From assembly GCF_033296635.1 (NCBI RefSeq), contig NW_026944071.1:62001-126000 (forward strand): 64,000 nucleotides of DNA. The letters are read 5' to 3'. This document shows positions 9,811 through 21,717 of the stretch, piece by piece. The translations under genes were made by a program, and so were the position numbers. The stretch is from Dichotomopilus funicola. Lineage: Eukaryota; Ascomycota; Sordariomycetes; Sordariales; Chaetomiaceae. How positions within the stretch are numbered: position 1 is the stretch's first letter; every line of letters begins with the position of its first letter. The notes under the pieces were generated by a model. That model ran no database searches and had not been told where the DNA came from. It saw only the letters and a list, made by a program, of their open reading frames with translations.

Positions 9811-11322
9811 ACGTCCCATAAATCATATCGACGGGATCTGGCAGGCGTGCGAAATGCGACTTTGGTAACGGCGGTTCGCTTGGGGTTACGGTTACTCGGG
9901 CATGGTTACGTCTCTGGGATTTGGGATTCATTTGCAACTCGGTCGGTGTAGCATAGGGATCGGAAGTGCTCCAGGTTCCTTAGACTGGAATTGCATCAAG
10001 ATACGAACAAACGCCGCCGCTTCGCCCTGCCAGGGCTGAGTTATGATCAAACTGTCGAGCGTACCGAGATGAATGCTGTGAGAGCCCCAGGGCGTTGACG
10101 ACGTCCCGAAAAAAGGGACCGAGCGTGCTGGTGAGCATGAAGAATCAATATCCTTCAATTTTCCGCCCATGACCGGTTCCTCTCCTCATCCCTTTGTGAG
10201 ACAGGCTTGTTTGGCCGTTGGACAGTGTCGACGTCCTGGAGGATGTTTGATAATCCAGGCATCTCTCACCGAGTTGCGTTTGCCTTAGAATGCAATGACG
10301 GTTGCATCTAGCCCACTAGCTATGTGACGATGCCCTAAATTCCCTAGGCAGTGCCTGAAGGATGCATTTCCAGCGCCACAGCCGCAAAACGGCTGGTTGC
10401 AAGATCAGGGCAAAATTAGAACGGGCGCTTTCCGTTGCAACCAAAATACCTCGTCGGCCTGTTGCTCGTTCGAGTTGTTGACTGCTGAATATCCTTCGTC
10501 TGGGAACCCTCAAGCCTCGAAGACGACTTCAATTCCCGAGGTATCAGCCAAGCCCTACCTGGAGATAAGAGCGGCCAGTTGTGGATCTCGCGTGGGATTG
10601 GGCTTTTTTGGGGGTTCTGGAAACAACACCAAAAAGTTTTCGAGCTGGGTCCGATTGTGGCGATGCCATTGGTCGCGATTGTTCCTCGGGAGTTTTCGCC
10701 TCGTGGAACCATTCAGCCGAGCAGGATTTCAACAACAAGAGCAAACCAACCACCAGCAACCTGGTGCGAATTTGACTTGGGTATTCATATTTATCAAGTA
10801 GACAGGTTGAGCTTTACATAGTATGTAGATTCTAGTAATTGCCGTGTCCCTTGACAACCATCACTCACCATCACTGGTTCGGTAACAAAAAATCTGATAC
10901 TTGAGAGACCCATCTGTCGTGCGGTGAATGAAATTCCCGTTAGGCCGTTCAAACTTTGCTGTTGCAACAAAAAGACTGGGCCCGTCGGGCTTTGCCGGCA
11001 TTGCAAATCCGTCGCGCCACTGGCAACCTCAAGTTTGGAAAGAACCAACGCTGCCCAGTCGTTACCGTGCCCCCTCCAGTGGCTGGGTCTCACTGGCCCG
11101 TGCGCGTAGCGGGACCAGGGGCCGGAAAGACTCGCACCTCAAAAGCTGATCGCTGCCGAGCTCGTTGCGAATTTTTTTCCCTCTTCCCCCCCCATCTCCC
11201 AGGCTCGCAGAATTTATTTTCGCGCGACATCCTGCAACCTCCTCGACTCTCACAGCAGAGCTTGGATTACCCTCTCCACTCCCTTCTTAATTTTCACAGT
11301 CGCTCTTGATCAAACCGTCAAG
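9811..11322. other. Long gene-free region upstream of the ADP/ATP carrier
   Basis: 1.5 kb holding the RPS25 3' end and the carrier's promoter and leader. A CT-rich stretch (about 11170-11305) just before the start codon is typical of strongly expressed fungal genes. Short open frames at 10316-10820 lack family resemblance and good starts. Confidence 0.5.
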
Positions 11323-12886
11323 ATGTCTAACAAGGAGGATATCAAGATCTTCGGCATGCCGGTAAGTCGCCGCAACCCCTCGTCTCGAAAATCGCTCGAC
11401 CCCCTGGAAATCGTCGGACTCTGCCCTCGGCGAGCACCGCTATCCCAATCGCAAATGCCAATCGGTGTTGAAGAATGTGTTCGATGCTTGGTATTTGCGG
11501 TTTGCGAACGCTTCGTGAGCTTGGGCCGGCCGTCGATTGCAGGGGGATTGGGTGGCTTTGGGGCAGCAATCGATGAAACGGCATGGACAACCTGCTAATA
11601 CGTATCCTTCCAGTCCTTCGTGGTCGACTTCCTGAGTATGTGAAGCCCTCGTACCTTTTTGCCGGATTGACGGCCTTCCGATCGATTGCCATCGCTGCCG
11701 CTGGGCGACTGTGCCGCAGCTGGCCCAACGATAAAACATGATGCTGACATTCCCCAACAGTGGGTGGTGTTTCCGCCGCCGTCTCGAAGACTGCCGCTGC
11801 CCCCATTGAGCGTATCAAGCTCCTCGTCCAGAACCAGGTACGTGCAAATCCAAGGATCGCCGTTTTTGTCGATGGTCTCGGAATCGAGCCTTGAGCCGCA
11901 ATTTGCGACCACGGTGCCGATCACAACGATCGATGTCACGTGAAAATCGCGCTTGTGGCCCGGCAAAAAAATTGGCATCACATCGTCCGATAGTTTGGGC
12001 ATCAGGCTAACCCCCACGCAGGATGAGATGATCAAGGCTGGCCGTCTTGACCGCCGCTACAATGGTATTGCCGACTGCTTCCGCCGTACCACCGCCGACG
12101 AGGGTGTCATGGCCTTGTGGCGTGGCAACACCGCCAACGTCATCCGTTACTTCCCTACCCAGGCCCTGAACTTCGCCTTCCGTGACAAGTTCAAGAAGAT
12201 GTTCGGCTACAAGAAGGACGTCGATGGCTACGCCAAGTGGATGGCGGGTAACTTGGCGTCCGGTGGTGTATGTTTGGACCGTTCCCCAATTCTCGTAGGA
12301 ATCATTTGCTGACATGTGCTAGGCTGCCGGTGCCACCTCGCTCCTCTTCGTCTACTCCCTTGACTACGCCCGTACCCGTCTGGCCAACGACGCCAAGTCT
12401 GCCAAGAAGGGTGGTGAGCGCCAGTTCAACGGCCTGATCGACGTCTACCGCAAGACGATGGCCACTGACGGTATCGCTGGTCTGTACCGTGGTTTCGGTC
12501 CCTCCGTCGCCGGTATCGTCGTCTACCGTGGTCTGTACTTCGGCATGTACGACTCCTTCAAGCCCGTCGTCCTGGTCGGCTCCCTCCAGAACAACTTCCT
12601 CGCCTCTTTCCTGCTCGGTTGGTGCGTCACCACCGGTGCCGGTATCGCCTCGTACCCCCTTGATACCGTCCGTCGTCGCATGATGATGACCTCTGGCGAG
12701 GCCGTCAAGTACAAGAGCTCGTTCGATGCCTTCCAGCAGATTGTTGCCAAGGAAGGTGTTAAGTCGCTCTTCAAGGGTGCCGGTGCCAACATCCTCCGTG
12801 GTGTTGCCGGTGCTGGTGTGCTGTCGATCTATGACCAGCTCCAGGTCCTGATCTTCGGCAAGGCCTTCAAGGGCGGCTCTGGTTAA
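11323..12886 (+). CDS. AAC: Mitochondrial ADP/ATP carrier
   Basis: Inner-membrane antiporter that exchanges matrix ATP for cytosolic ADP. Five exons: 11323-11361, 11614-11635, 11761-11837, 12022-12267 and 12323-12886, giving 315 residues. Each of the three carrier repeats shows its Px[DE]xx[KR] signature: APIERIK, YSLDYAR and YPLDTVR. The carrier-specific nucleotide signature RRRMMM follows the third. Dense introns in the first 700 bp, including a 22-nt exon (11614-11635, encoding SFVVDFL), mirror the layout of other filamentous fungi. Pyrimidine-rich leader and near-exclusive C-ending codons indicate high expression. Confidence 0.98.
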
Positions 12887-13548
12887 ATTGCCTGAATTAC
12901 TGTACAAAATACCATCCATGATGGGAGCGGTTGGGCGCTAATTTCGGCTGGAGTGGTGGATTCGGCTGAGGGGATGTCAGGGCGTTCGGGGACGTCGAGC
13001 TAGGAGATGGGGATCCTTCGTGGCAGGCAGCAACAACGCTTCTGGACGTTGGGTATGCGGGGTAAAAAAAACTGGGCATATCTGGCGTTATTTGGGACGC
13101 GGATGGGCCGGTCACCCGCTGTAATTTATACTCTTTGAGCCATTCCCGGTTATTCCTTGCTACCATCTGGCGTGGGGTCTCCATTACTTCGCGTGGGTGT
13201 TTCCATTTGTTACGTGCGACTCATAGATCCCATAGTACAGGCCAATTTATGGTGATTTCTTTGCTCCTGGGCTTTTCCCATGAATCCATGAATTTGACCC
13301 CGTGATGGGTTTTATAGTTGACCCATATTGGGCCGAAGCGCGTTACGTAAGATTCGCGAACGCGTTTACCACGTTCACTAAACACACCCCTCAAACACCC
13401 ACCACTTCCCACAATTGGAACTCACCAACATTCTGCGTTCACTCTCCGAGATATCACTGTAAATTCATCAAAAGCACGACCACTAAAACAAAAACATACC
13501 TTGTCCCCACCCACAACCCGACAAGAACAGCAACCCCTCCCTCTGACA
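12887..13548. other. Intergenic region, carrier 3' end and MHF2 promoter
   Basis: 662 bp with a C/A-rich leader (13370-13548) just ahead of the MHF2-like start. I see no RNA gene or repeat. Confidence 0.5.
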
Positions 13549-14144
13549 ATGCCACCACGCCCACCAGCAACATCAGCCGCAGCATCGGCATCCCGTGGAC
13601 AAAACCAAGCCCGAGGGCGTGGACGCGCACGAGGCCGGGGTGGTGCGTCCGCTTCCGGCGCGACGAGAGGAAGAGGCGGCGGAGCTAACGGAGGTACACC
13701 CTCACGAGGCCGGGGAGGAGGTGCTGCGCGGGGGAAGAAACGGTCGCTTGCTGCTGCGGAGGAGGAGGAAGACGGGCAAGGGGAAGGAGATGGGGAAGTG
13801 GTGGAAGTGGAGGATGATGAACCGGAGGGAGTAGTGGATGATGAGGATGAGGATGATGATAGGGGACGGATTCCGCCGGAGTTGTTGACGAGGATATTAC
13901 ATTCGTTTTTTGAGAAAGAGGGGACGAGGATTACGAGGGATGCGAATGCTGCTGTGACGAGGTATATGGATGTGTTTGTGAGAGAGGCTATTGCGAGGGC
14001 GGCGGTGGAGAGAGAAGGGGGGTTTTTGGAGGTGAGTTTTCGCGGATATGCGTATTTCGACCTGGTTTGGGTGGGTAAAGCTAACGTGTGGTGCAGGTTG
14101 AGGATTTAGAGAAGATTGTCCCGCAGTTGTTGATGGATTTGTGA
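13549..14144 (+). CDS. CENP-X/MHF2 histone-fold protein with RGG-rich extension
   Basis: Histone-fold partner of CENP-S/MHF1; the complex works at kinetochores and in FANCM-type fork repair. Exons 13549-14031 and 14097-14144 give 176 residues. The fold occupies about residues 108-175: IPPELLTRILHSFFEKEGTRI, then ANAAVTRYMDVFVREAI and, across the intron, FLEVEDLEKIVPQLLMDL. Ahead of it lie a Gly/Arg-rich segment with repeated RGRGG and RGRGGG motifs (residues 20-65), a basic KKR and an acidic stretch (about 68-105). Vertebrate CENP-X is only about 80 residues, so the first 105 residues are extra. The RGG part could bind nucleic acid; that is inference. Confidence 0.88.
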
Positions 14145-16363
14145 GCTGACATGGTCAGACATACTTTCTAGGGATGTCCTCGGCGATGGGCTATGGATAC
14201 CAACTGTTGGGAAGGTGGCTCATCTCGGTGGTTTTCTCCCTCGCCAACCTAGAAGGGCCATAATGTGTCCTTTTGGTTAGCTCCGCGGTGGACGGGGTTC
14301 AGTCATTCGGGTTTATCCTAAGCATGGTGGTTGGCTTAGGAATGTGGGCGGTGGCCAGTGTTCCTCCAGAACCAGCAACCTCGCCACCAGGGAACGCTCC
14401 ATTCTATCACGGCAGCCGTTACGACACGGCCCACCAGGATGAGCACTCGAGAAAGACCACAGCGTCCTCATTTGACCGAAATCCGCCAGCATCTCAGTTG
14501 ACAGAGGGAGATCATCAAAACTTGCTCAGCTTGAACGACGCACGGGGCAGCGTAGGCCCATCGTCGGCCTGTTGTTTTGGGAGATGAGCATATTTCGAGT
14601 GGGTTGGGTGAGTTGGGGAACCCAGCGCCGAGTTACGGTTCCGGTGCCCATTGGGAGCCTCAGATTGGTAGTCATACAGAAGGTCCTTTCGAAGTCAATT
14701 TGTCCTCTGGCATCAAGGCCCATATCTTGTTGTGCCACAATTGAGGTGTAATGAAATAAGTTAAATAGAGTCAGTTCTTAACATGAAGTGATCTCAAACG
14801 CTTGAAAAACTCCAAATCACCGTTGCCGCTTGTTTTTCCCGAAACTTATTTCCCAGTCACCTTATTACTGTATTCCATGTAGCTTTCCATTTTAACTATA
14901 TCCATATAATTCTTCATTCTTCACGTTAATGTAAGTATTCACCTCTTCCTTGGGCAGCGATACCATGTGCACCAACTTCTTCCAAGCAAAATGCAGTAAA
15001 TCATACACATCATGTTAGCTTCTCGCCAGGCCTCATTCTTGACCCGAATAAAATATTTTCGGCGGCTCAAAAAATTCCAGGAGCCGAAGCGCTCAGTGGC
15101 GGGTTTGAAACTCCAAGATGTTTGACATGTGTCAGAGGCTCCGGCAGAAGGCCATGCACCCCTGTCGACGACCCCTTCTGGGCGGCCATGTGGGGCAGGT
15201 TAGTGGGCGGTTGAGGCGGTCCAGGCGCTTCCCCTCCAAAATGCCCCACGACAAGATGCGGCGCAGTGTGAGAAAGCGCAACCTTATTTTCGGCTTCTAC
15301 TTCGTCCGGTCGAAAAAGTGCACGATCTCACCAACTAGTTGCACGCGGGGCCGCTGGCACAGTCCGGCCCGTCAACGTGGTCGAGGCGCGGCACGCATGG
15401 GCTGACCAGATGAGGGATGCTCATAACTTGCAACCAAGCCCGGCAACTTATGTTTCCGCTGTCCAGCGCTTTTTTATACTGTTGCTCAAGAAGTGACAAT
15501 AGGTATCGACTCCGGAAATGCAACAGCCTGTGAGGCAATCGTTTAGCAGCAAACCATGCTTGGGCGTTTCTAGGCTGGGCATTATTCGTCCCAGCGCGGT
15601 GCTGACGGATGAGACTAAGCGTTGAAACGTACCAGGTATTGTCGGACTCGCTCGAGTTCACCTTCATCGCCGTTTTGAAGAAAGGCAACGCCTGACAGGA
15701 GGCTGCCTCTCAGTTCAGACACGCTTCACCTGAACAAATGAACCTTGTCTTGGAAGAGGAGAGCGCCCTCGAGAATTTGTTTCTTGTTTTCCCCGTCTCT
15801 GGCTCTTCTGATTCGCCACAGCATGGCATCAAGTGCGCTAGACTCGCAAACTGTCGTGGGCAAAACCGTCGTGATGTTTCAAAAACTTCAAACATGACCC
15901 CGGTCCCTGCATCAACGAGAACAAAGCCCCTTACAACTCGGCCCTCCCAAACTCACTACTGGCGCCTCCGCAACTCGAACTCGCCGCTGCCATGGCTGGG
16001 GGTTGCTGCAAGTCGCAACACATCAGACGACCCGCCGGCCTTCCCCCAGGCCCTCTCGGAAACTCTTATAATTCATGCCGTCCTGATCTTCAGGCCCGGT
16101 ATTCTTGCCCCCCTCCCTCTCCTTCTGTCAGTATCTGTGGATAGTCATCAGCTCGAGGTCCCCGTTTCTTTTCCCCCGCTTCTATTCTTTTTGGTGTTCG
16201 TCACCTCTTTTTCGTGTAATCTTCATCGTGACACAGGCTAGTCCTGTCTATTTCGTTCCGTACATAATAAGCGCGAGTCGCTTTTGTTCTTCAAGTCACT
16301 CTTTTGACGACGGGAGCTGGATATTTTCTCTCCGGATAAAACACATAAACAAACACCGCAAAG
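14145..16363. other. 2.2-kb gene-free region
   Basis: No supported gene. An 88-codon ATG frame at 14321-14587 has no family resemblance and no clear codon bias. The last 300 bp are pyrimidine-rich and look like the promoter and leader of the cupredoxin gene. Confidence 0.5.
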
Positions 16364-17132
16364 ATGCAGTTGACAACACTCCTCCTCGGCGCTCTCGCCA
16401 GCGTGGCGTCCGGTGAGTACTACAAGAGGAAAACAGCCAGCTAAACCGAGGACCACAAACAACTGACAGAATTTCACAGCCCAAAAAACCTGGTCCGTCG
16501 CCGTCGCCATGAACGGCAGCCTGACCTTCTCTCCCAACCGGCTAGTCGCCCAGCCCGGCGAGTTCGTGCAGTTCCAGTTCCACGCGGGCAACCACACGGT
16601 GACGCAGTCGACCTTCGACCAGCCGTGCCAGCCCATCAACCAGCACAACTCGAGCATCGCCGGCTTCCACTCGGGCTTCTTGCCCGCCGCTGCCAGTGCC
16701 GCCCAGGGCATGATCCCGACCTACACCATCCAGGTCAACAACACCCAGCCGCTGTGGCTGTACTGTGCCCAGGGGAAGCACTGCGAGAATGGCATGGTGA
16801 TGGTTATCAATGAGCCGTGAGTCCCTCCCTACCTTACTGTCCTAAAACATTCACACAAACTAGAATACTGACACCTTGTTCTCCTCAGCGCCGCGAACAA
16901 ATCCCGCACCCTCGAGTCCTTCAAGGCCCTCGCAGCCGGCGCCTCAACCGTCGTACCGGGCGGCGCGGCCGGCGCCGGTGGTACCACCGGCACTGGCACG
17001 ACGGATGGGACCAACCCGTCTGGCACGGGCGCCCCGGCCAGCGCGTCGTCACCTGGTGCTGCCGGCGTGGTTGGTGTGCCGGGTGGTATGGCGCTTGCTG
17101 CGGCGGGTATGGCGGCTGTGCTGTTTTTGTAG
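16364..17132 (+). CDS. Secreted GPI-anchored cupredoxin (serine-rich extracellular type)
   Basis: Predicted cell-surface blue-copper-like protein. Exons 16364-16412, 16480-16816 and 16889-17132 encode 193 residues. The signal peptide is MQLTTLLLGALASVASA. The cupredoxin domain (about residues 20-127) contains NGSLTFSP, a candidate first copper ligand in the GNHTVTQ motif and the Cys-His-Met cluster in YCAQGKHCENGM. A Gly/Ser/Thr-rich linker (GTGTTDGTNPSGTG) follows, and the protein ends in a hydrophobic tail (MALAAAGMAAVLFL) with no charged end, as in GPI-anchor signals. Several N-glycosylation sites are present. Copper binding is inferred from the ligands; many fungal paralogues are of unknown role. 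Confidence 0.9.
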
Positions 17133-17434
17133 GGGAGTGGGAGTGAATAGGGTTGAGTGGAAGAGGGGTAATGGGGAGTGGAGGTGGTTGTGAAGGGTTG
17201 TAGATACCTGGTGTGGCGGTGGTGATGTTGGCCTGCATTTTTTTCTTGTTATAAGCTCACAGTATCTGTACATGTGCCTTTGTTACAATTTGCGTTCGAC
17301 TTTGGGTGTGCCAACCCTGGCAATCTGTGGTGTTTTGTCTTAGTGACTTTATTTCCATATGTGAAGCGCAAAAATATCCAAACCATCCCACAACCAGTCC
17401 ACCGTCTATTCGAACCCTCGTCCTGCTAAACTGC

Positions 17435-18298
17435 CTATTGCTTCTCCTTAGGCACAACCCTCTTCTTCCGGCCCTTCGCCGCCTGGTCACACAACTGCCT
17501 CACCGGCTCCGACTCCGGCCAGCCCTCCGGCCGCTTCACATACCCAACAAAGTCATACTTGGGACTATTCTTAAAAAAATTGACCCAATGCGACAAATTA
17601 TCATGCACCTTCTTCTCCGCCTTAGCGCGCTCCTCCTTCTTCAATTCCGCCAACTCCGCCGCCGTCCAATGCCTATCCACAACCGGGTCGTCGATCGGCA
17701 GGTACATCTCCTCGACGCCGCGCATGTCGGGCGTGCGGTCCTCGGCGAAACAGCCCGTTACGTAGGCGCGCGCGGCATCGACGCCGGAAAAGTATTGGTA
17801 GGAGCCGCCCGGGCCGTAGGTGCGTGCGTTGGAGGACACGTCGTAGATGGTGCCGTTGATGGCGAGGTAGAGCGGCTTGGAGGGGTCGCTGCCGTTGTAG
17901 GTGGCGAGTTCGGAGGGGGTGAGGTACAGCGGACCACGCTGTGGGCGGGGCGGGAAACGGTCAGTGAGGTGGCTTGACTTTGTCGAAGTGGGAAAGGGAG
18001 TGAGTGAGTGAATGGGACTTACCAATTGCTTCAACCACCAGTCCGTTTTGAGGTATCGGGGTGCGGTGGGGAAGCCCCAGGAGTAGGTGTCGCCGCTGGA
18101 CACGAGGTAGCTGAGGCCGATGTAGGCGAGGACCAGGAAGGTGAGAACGCGGAAGGCATCGAGGACGTGCGAGCTGTAGGACTCGCTATCCTTGACTTTT
18201 TGTTTCGTGGATTTCTGCTTCGGCTTCTCCGGGGAACTCGCATCTTGCGATTCAACGGGCTCAGGCTTGCGCCGGCGGGCAGAAGCTTCTTCGGCCAT
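17435..18298 (-). CDS. MAPR/Dap1-type cytochrome b5-like haem-binding protein
   Basis: Membrane-anchored haem protein of the PGRMC1/Dap1 family; relatives assist P450 enzymes and sterol synthesis at the ER. Exons (minus strand) 18298-18023 and 17938-17435 give 259 residues. A basic N-terminus is followed by one membrane span (VLTFLVLAYIGLSYLV, about residues 52-68). The domain has LYLTPSELATYNGSD, YLAINGTIYDVS and YGPGGSYQYFSGVDAARAY, where the Tyr residues are the expected haem ligands. A Lys/Glu-rich helix and a KGRKKRVVPKEK tail close the protein. The 84-nt intron is a multiple of three without a stop, so retention would insert 28 residues. The ATG at 18298 is chosen because sequence upstream in the same frame lacks family resemblance. 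Confidence 0.9.
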   Translation of the reverse strand: MAEEASARRRKPEPVESQDASSPEKPKQKSTKQKVKDSESYSSHVLDAFRVLTFLVLAYIGLSYLVSSGDTYSWGFPTAPRYLKTDWWLKQLVSPIHSLTPFPTSTKSSHLTDRFPPRPQRGPLYLTPSELATYNGSDPSKPLYLAINGTIYDVSSNARTYGPGGSYQYFSGVDAARAYVTGCFAEDRTPDMRGVEEMYLPIDDPVVDRHWTAAELAELKKEERAKAEKKVHDNLSHWVNFFKNSPKYDFVGYVKRPEGWPESEPVRQLCDQAAKGRKKRVVPKEKQ

Positions 18299-19146
18299 GT
18301 TGGGGATCGGATTCGAGCTGCGTGTCAAGCACCAAAGAGGCCAATTGGGTGGATATTTCGTTGGAATCGACGGTGATATCGAGGAGGGGAACTGGCAACG
18401 AACAGGAAGAGAGAGAAAACAAGAGAAAACGGCTTGCTTCAAAAGGACGTATAACACAGCCCCAAACGGACAAAATTCAATGCTCCGCACCCAAAGTTGC
18501 CAGATCGCCGACGGCTTGGCCGGATAAGCGAGGCTGAAGTGGGATGAGGATGGACTCCAACTCCATCGGGACAGCAATCCGCTCTGTGCCAATTGCGTCG
18601 GCCTGTTTGGGGAAAACGCATGCGAGGCTGCGGACTCCACCCACTTCCTTTCCCGGAATTCTGTCGCCCATGGCAACCTCAGCACGACCCCCTTATCGAA
18701 AAAACGGACAGCCATTGGCGCAATCCGGGGAACTGGGCCCAGTAAATATTTCCAGCAAATTAAACCGTTGCCCGCCAAATCAACGGGCAGTTCCACACAC
18801 AAATCCACGCACGGTCACGCGCAGTACGTTAAACTAACAACCAGGACAACATCCAGGAAGAATCCGATTTTGAAGGTATTGTGCTCGCACCACAATAGTT
18901 ATCGGGCTTCTCAATTGCATCTTGCATCATCAACCCACAACAGCCAGGCATAAGGTTCTTCAGCTTTTCTCCCCGGTAAAATCGATCGATTGCCCGCAAT
19001 TTCTCGGTCAGTCGCGGCATCCGTCGCATCCGAATTATTCAACACGCGTCAAATCAACACAATTCACTTCACAACACAACGACAACATCCTGCAACGGCT
19101 TGCATGAGACACCAATAACACAATTCCCAAACCCCAGCACTCGACG
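18299..19146. promoter_or_regulatory. Divergent intergenic region, MAPR / coiled-coil gene
   Basis: 848 bp between outward-facing genes, presumably two promoters and leaders. The last 120 bp before 19147 are C/A-rich. Nothing else is seen. Confidence 0.5.
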
Positions 19147-21717
19147 ATGTCTGATCCGTCGAGTCCTGGAAACGGCGGCGGTCAGCCACTACAACCCGTG
19201 TCTCTCAACACACCGCGCGACTCGCACCTTTTCTCACCTAACCAACAGGAGCGCATGATGATGAAGCTGGGCGAGAGCGCACCAGCCCGCGACAGCTCGG
19301 TGCACGAGAGAGTCCACCAATACAATGCTATGGAGCAGCAGAAGAGGGCGCTTGAGCGCAAGGCAGCTGATGCAGCGATGCAGCGTGCGGCACTGCAGCG
19401 CGCCATACTGGGTCGCGAGGAGGCCGAGGCGGAGATGCGCCGGTATCAGGATGAGGCGAACGGTCTTAAGGGGCAATTGAAAGAGAGTAAGGAGCGGGAG
19501 ACGGAGGTTACGAAGAGGTTTAAGGAGTTGAAGGTACGTTTTCTGCACGTTTTCTTTTTGGCGGGTTGAGGGAGTGAGTGCTGACAATAGCAACAACAGG
19601 AAAACTACGACCGCTTTAAAGAAATGCACCTACACGCCGAAGACAATTGGAAACAACAGGGCCGCCGCGCCCATAAAGAGAGATGCAAGGAGCAGAGTGC
19701 GCTGGTAGGGGCGCAGAGCGCGCTGGCCAAGGCGCAGGAAGAGTTGAAAAATAGCCTGGCAGCTCAGAACGCCGCTGAGGAACAGCTTTGCGCTGAGCGT
19801 GACCGTGCCGACGTCCGTGAACAGGAGGCGTTTGACGCGCAGTCCAACATGATCGCACTGCAGGAGAAGCTGGATCGGGCGCTGGGCCGCGCCAAGATGC
19901 TAGAGCAGGAGCTGGAGACCATCAGGGTGCTGTCAAGGGAGGAGCGCAAGGTTACGCGTGCTGCATCGGAGAGCGAGCAGGAAAACTCAGACAAGCCCCG
20001 GAAACGCGCCCGGCGGTCGTCGGTCTCAGAGTTTGCGAGCGGGGATCCGGAGATCGAAACCATGACGATGTTGTGGGAGTGGGAGAAGCAGCGCGCAAAC
20101 CGGGCGCTCGAGCAGGTGGACTTCCTCCAGGCCGAGTGCGAGCTCAAGATGTGTGCCGCCAGCAAGGATCTGCGTAGGATGTCAGTGCAGCGGTCCAGCA
20201 CGCGCAAGCGGAACAGCATGCTTATCTCGGACGCTGGAGACACGATGATTCTTAGCGAGAGTCGTCCCACTTCGGCGAGCGAGAGTCGTCCTGCTTCGTC
20301 TGAGGGCAAACCCGGTTACTCCAGGCGGACCAAGACGGAACTATACCGGAAAGCGAAGAAGGAGAAGGAGAAGGCGTCCCGGCGGAGCACCATCTTCCTA
20401 CCAGAGGAGGGCATCTTCCGCACCGTCTCGGAGGCGGAAGCCGAGGCCATGCTTGCTGCCAGGTCGATTGCTTCGTCAGGTGTTACGGTTACTGACTCCA
20501 GCTCAGGCCAGCCCATCACACCTACTGACAGTGATCCGCTATACCGCCGCTCGCCGTCCGTCGAGCCCCCCGATTTTGCCGTGGGGAACAACAAGGAGCG
20601 GACGTCGCTGTTGTCTCTGCTTAACGCGCCCCACCGACAGGAGCCCACACCGGTGTTTAACATCCCGACCACGCCAGGCCCTGTTGCAGAGGAGCAACAT
20701 GCCCACCACCAGCAAGACGAACAAGCGGACGAAGCTGAGGAGAAGGCATCAACCCTCCTAGCCACAACCTCCCATTACCCCGCGGAGCACCTCATCACCA
20801 TCCCAGAGCCAACCTCCTCCCTCTCCGGCCCACTCACCGACCCTCTCCCGTCAACCCGTACCTCAGTCCAACAACCCGCCCGCCCCCACACCACCACAGC
20901 ACACTACCCAACCACAACAACCACCACCAAAGTCCCTCTCCGCTCCGAGCCCACCGCTGACGACCCGCCCACACTCGCCCAGCGTCTCCTCAAGGCCCAG
21001 CGCACACCCTCGCGCCAAACCGGCCGCATCGGCGAGGAAGCCACTGAGGGTGACTTAGAACAACAAGGCGAAGCCGTCGACCCGGACAGGCCGAGCTTCG
21101 ACGCGTCCAACCCAGCCATGACGCCCACCATGACTCGTGAGGAGGCTCTCGCCCAGATCCGAGAGCGTAGGGGTCGGACGAGGAGTGTGGGGCGTGTAGG
21201 TAGCGGGGGGAGTGCCACTGCTCCTCCTACTGCCTCTACAACGAATACCACCACAGCCGAGGCTAAGAGCTCCGTGGCAGAGGTGAAACGGGCCGGAAGT
21301 ACCCGTGACCGTACAAATGCCAGCGACGTCCGACGCACAGGTAGCTCAGCCGAGATCCGTCGTGCTGAAAGCCGCGCTGCTGGCGATCTCCGTAGAACCG
21401 AGAGCCGTACCGCCGGCCGTGAAACCCATCGCCGCACAGAAAGCAGAGCCACTGGAGAACTCCGCCGTACCGAGAGCAGGACTGCGGGCCATACTGCTGG
21501 TGGTGGAGAAAACGTCCGTCGGAAGGTCTCAGCGGGGACCAGCCAAGGGAGTGCTGCTGCTGAGGGTGTGAGGAGGAAAGTGAGCAGCGGGGAATTGAGG
21601 GGACGGGATCGCGATGTGAGACGGGAGGTTAGCGCGCCGAGTGCTACGGGGCATACGGCTGCTACCGCTGCACGGGCGGCTGCTGGGGTGGGTGGGGGAA
21701 GACGGATTCGTTCGTGA
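19147..21717 (+). CDS. Coiled-coil protein with basic RRTES repeats, function unknown
   Basis: Not recognised. Exons 19147-19533 and 19600-21717 encode 834 residues. The N-terminal 40 residues are Pro/Ser-rich. Residues 50-260 are heptad-rich and highly charged (EEAEAEMRRYQDEANGLKGQ; KAQEELKNSLAAQNAAEEQL), a clear coiled coil. A conserved-looking block ETMTMLWEWEKQRANRALEQ follows a basic RKRARRSS patch that could be a nuclear signal. The middle is Ser/Pro/Thr-rich and presumably disordered. The last 150 residues contain four or more imperfect copies of RRTESR(T/A)(A/T)G and related RRKVSAG units. The intron has tandem acceptors at 19590 and 19599, 9 nt apart; use of the first would add three Gln. 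A cytoskeletal or septal role would fit but is not shown. Confidence 0.8.

Noticed and set aside
14321..14587. 88-codon ATG frame in the 14.1-16.3 kb gap
   Set aside because: No homology recalled, no codon bias and no promoter context; could be a real small gene but the sequence does not support it.
15738..16241. 167-codon plus frame with a hydrophobic end
   Set aside because: Lies in the pyrimidine-rich promoter/leader of the cupredoxin gene; hydrophobicity comes from CT-richness.
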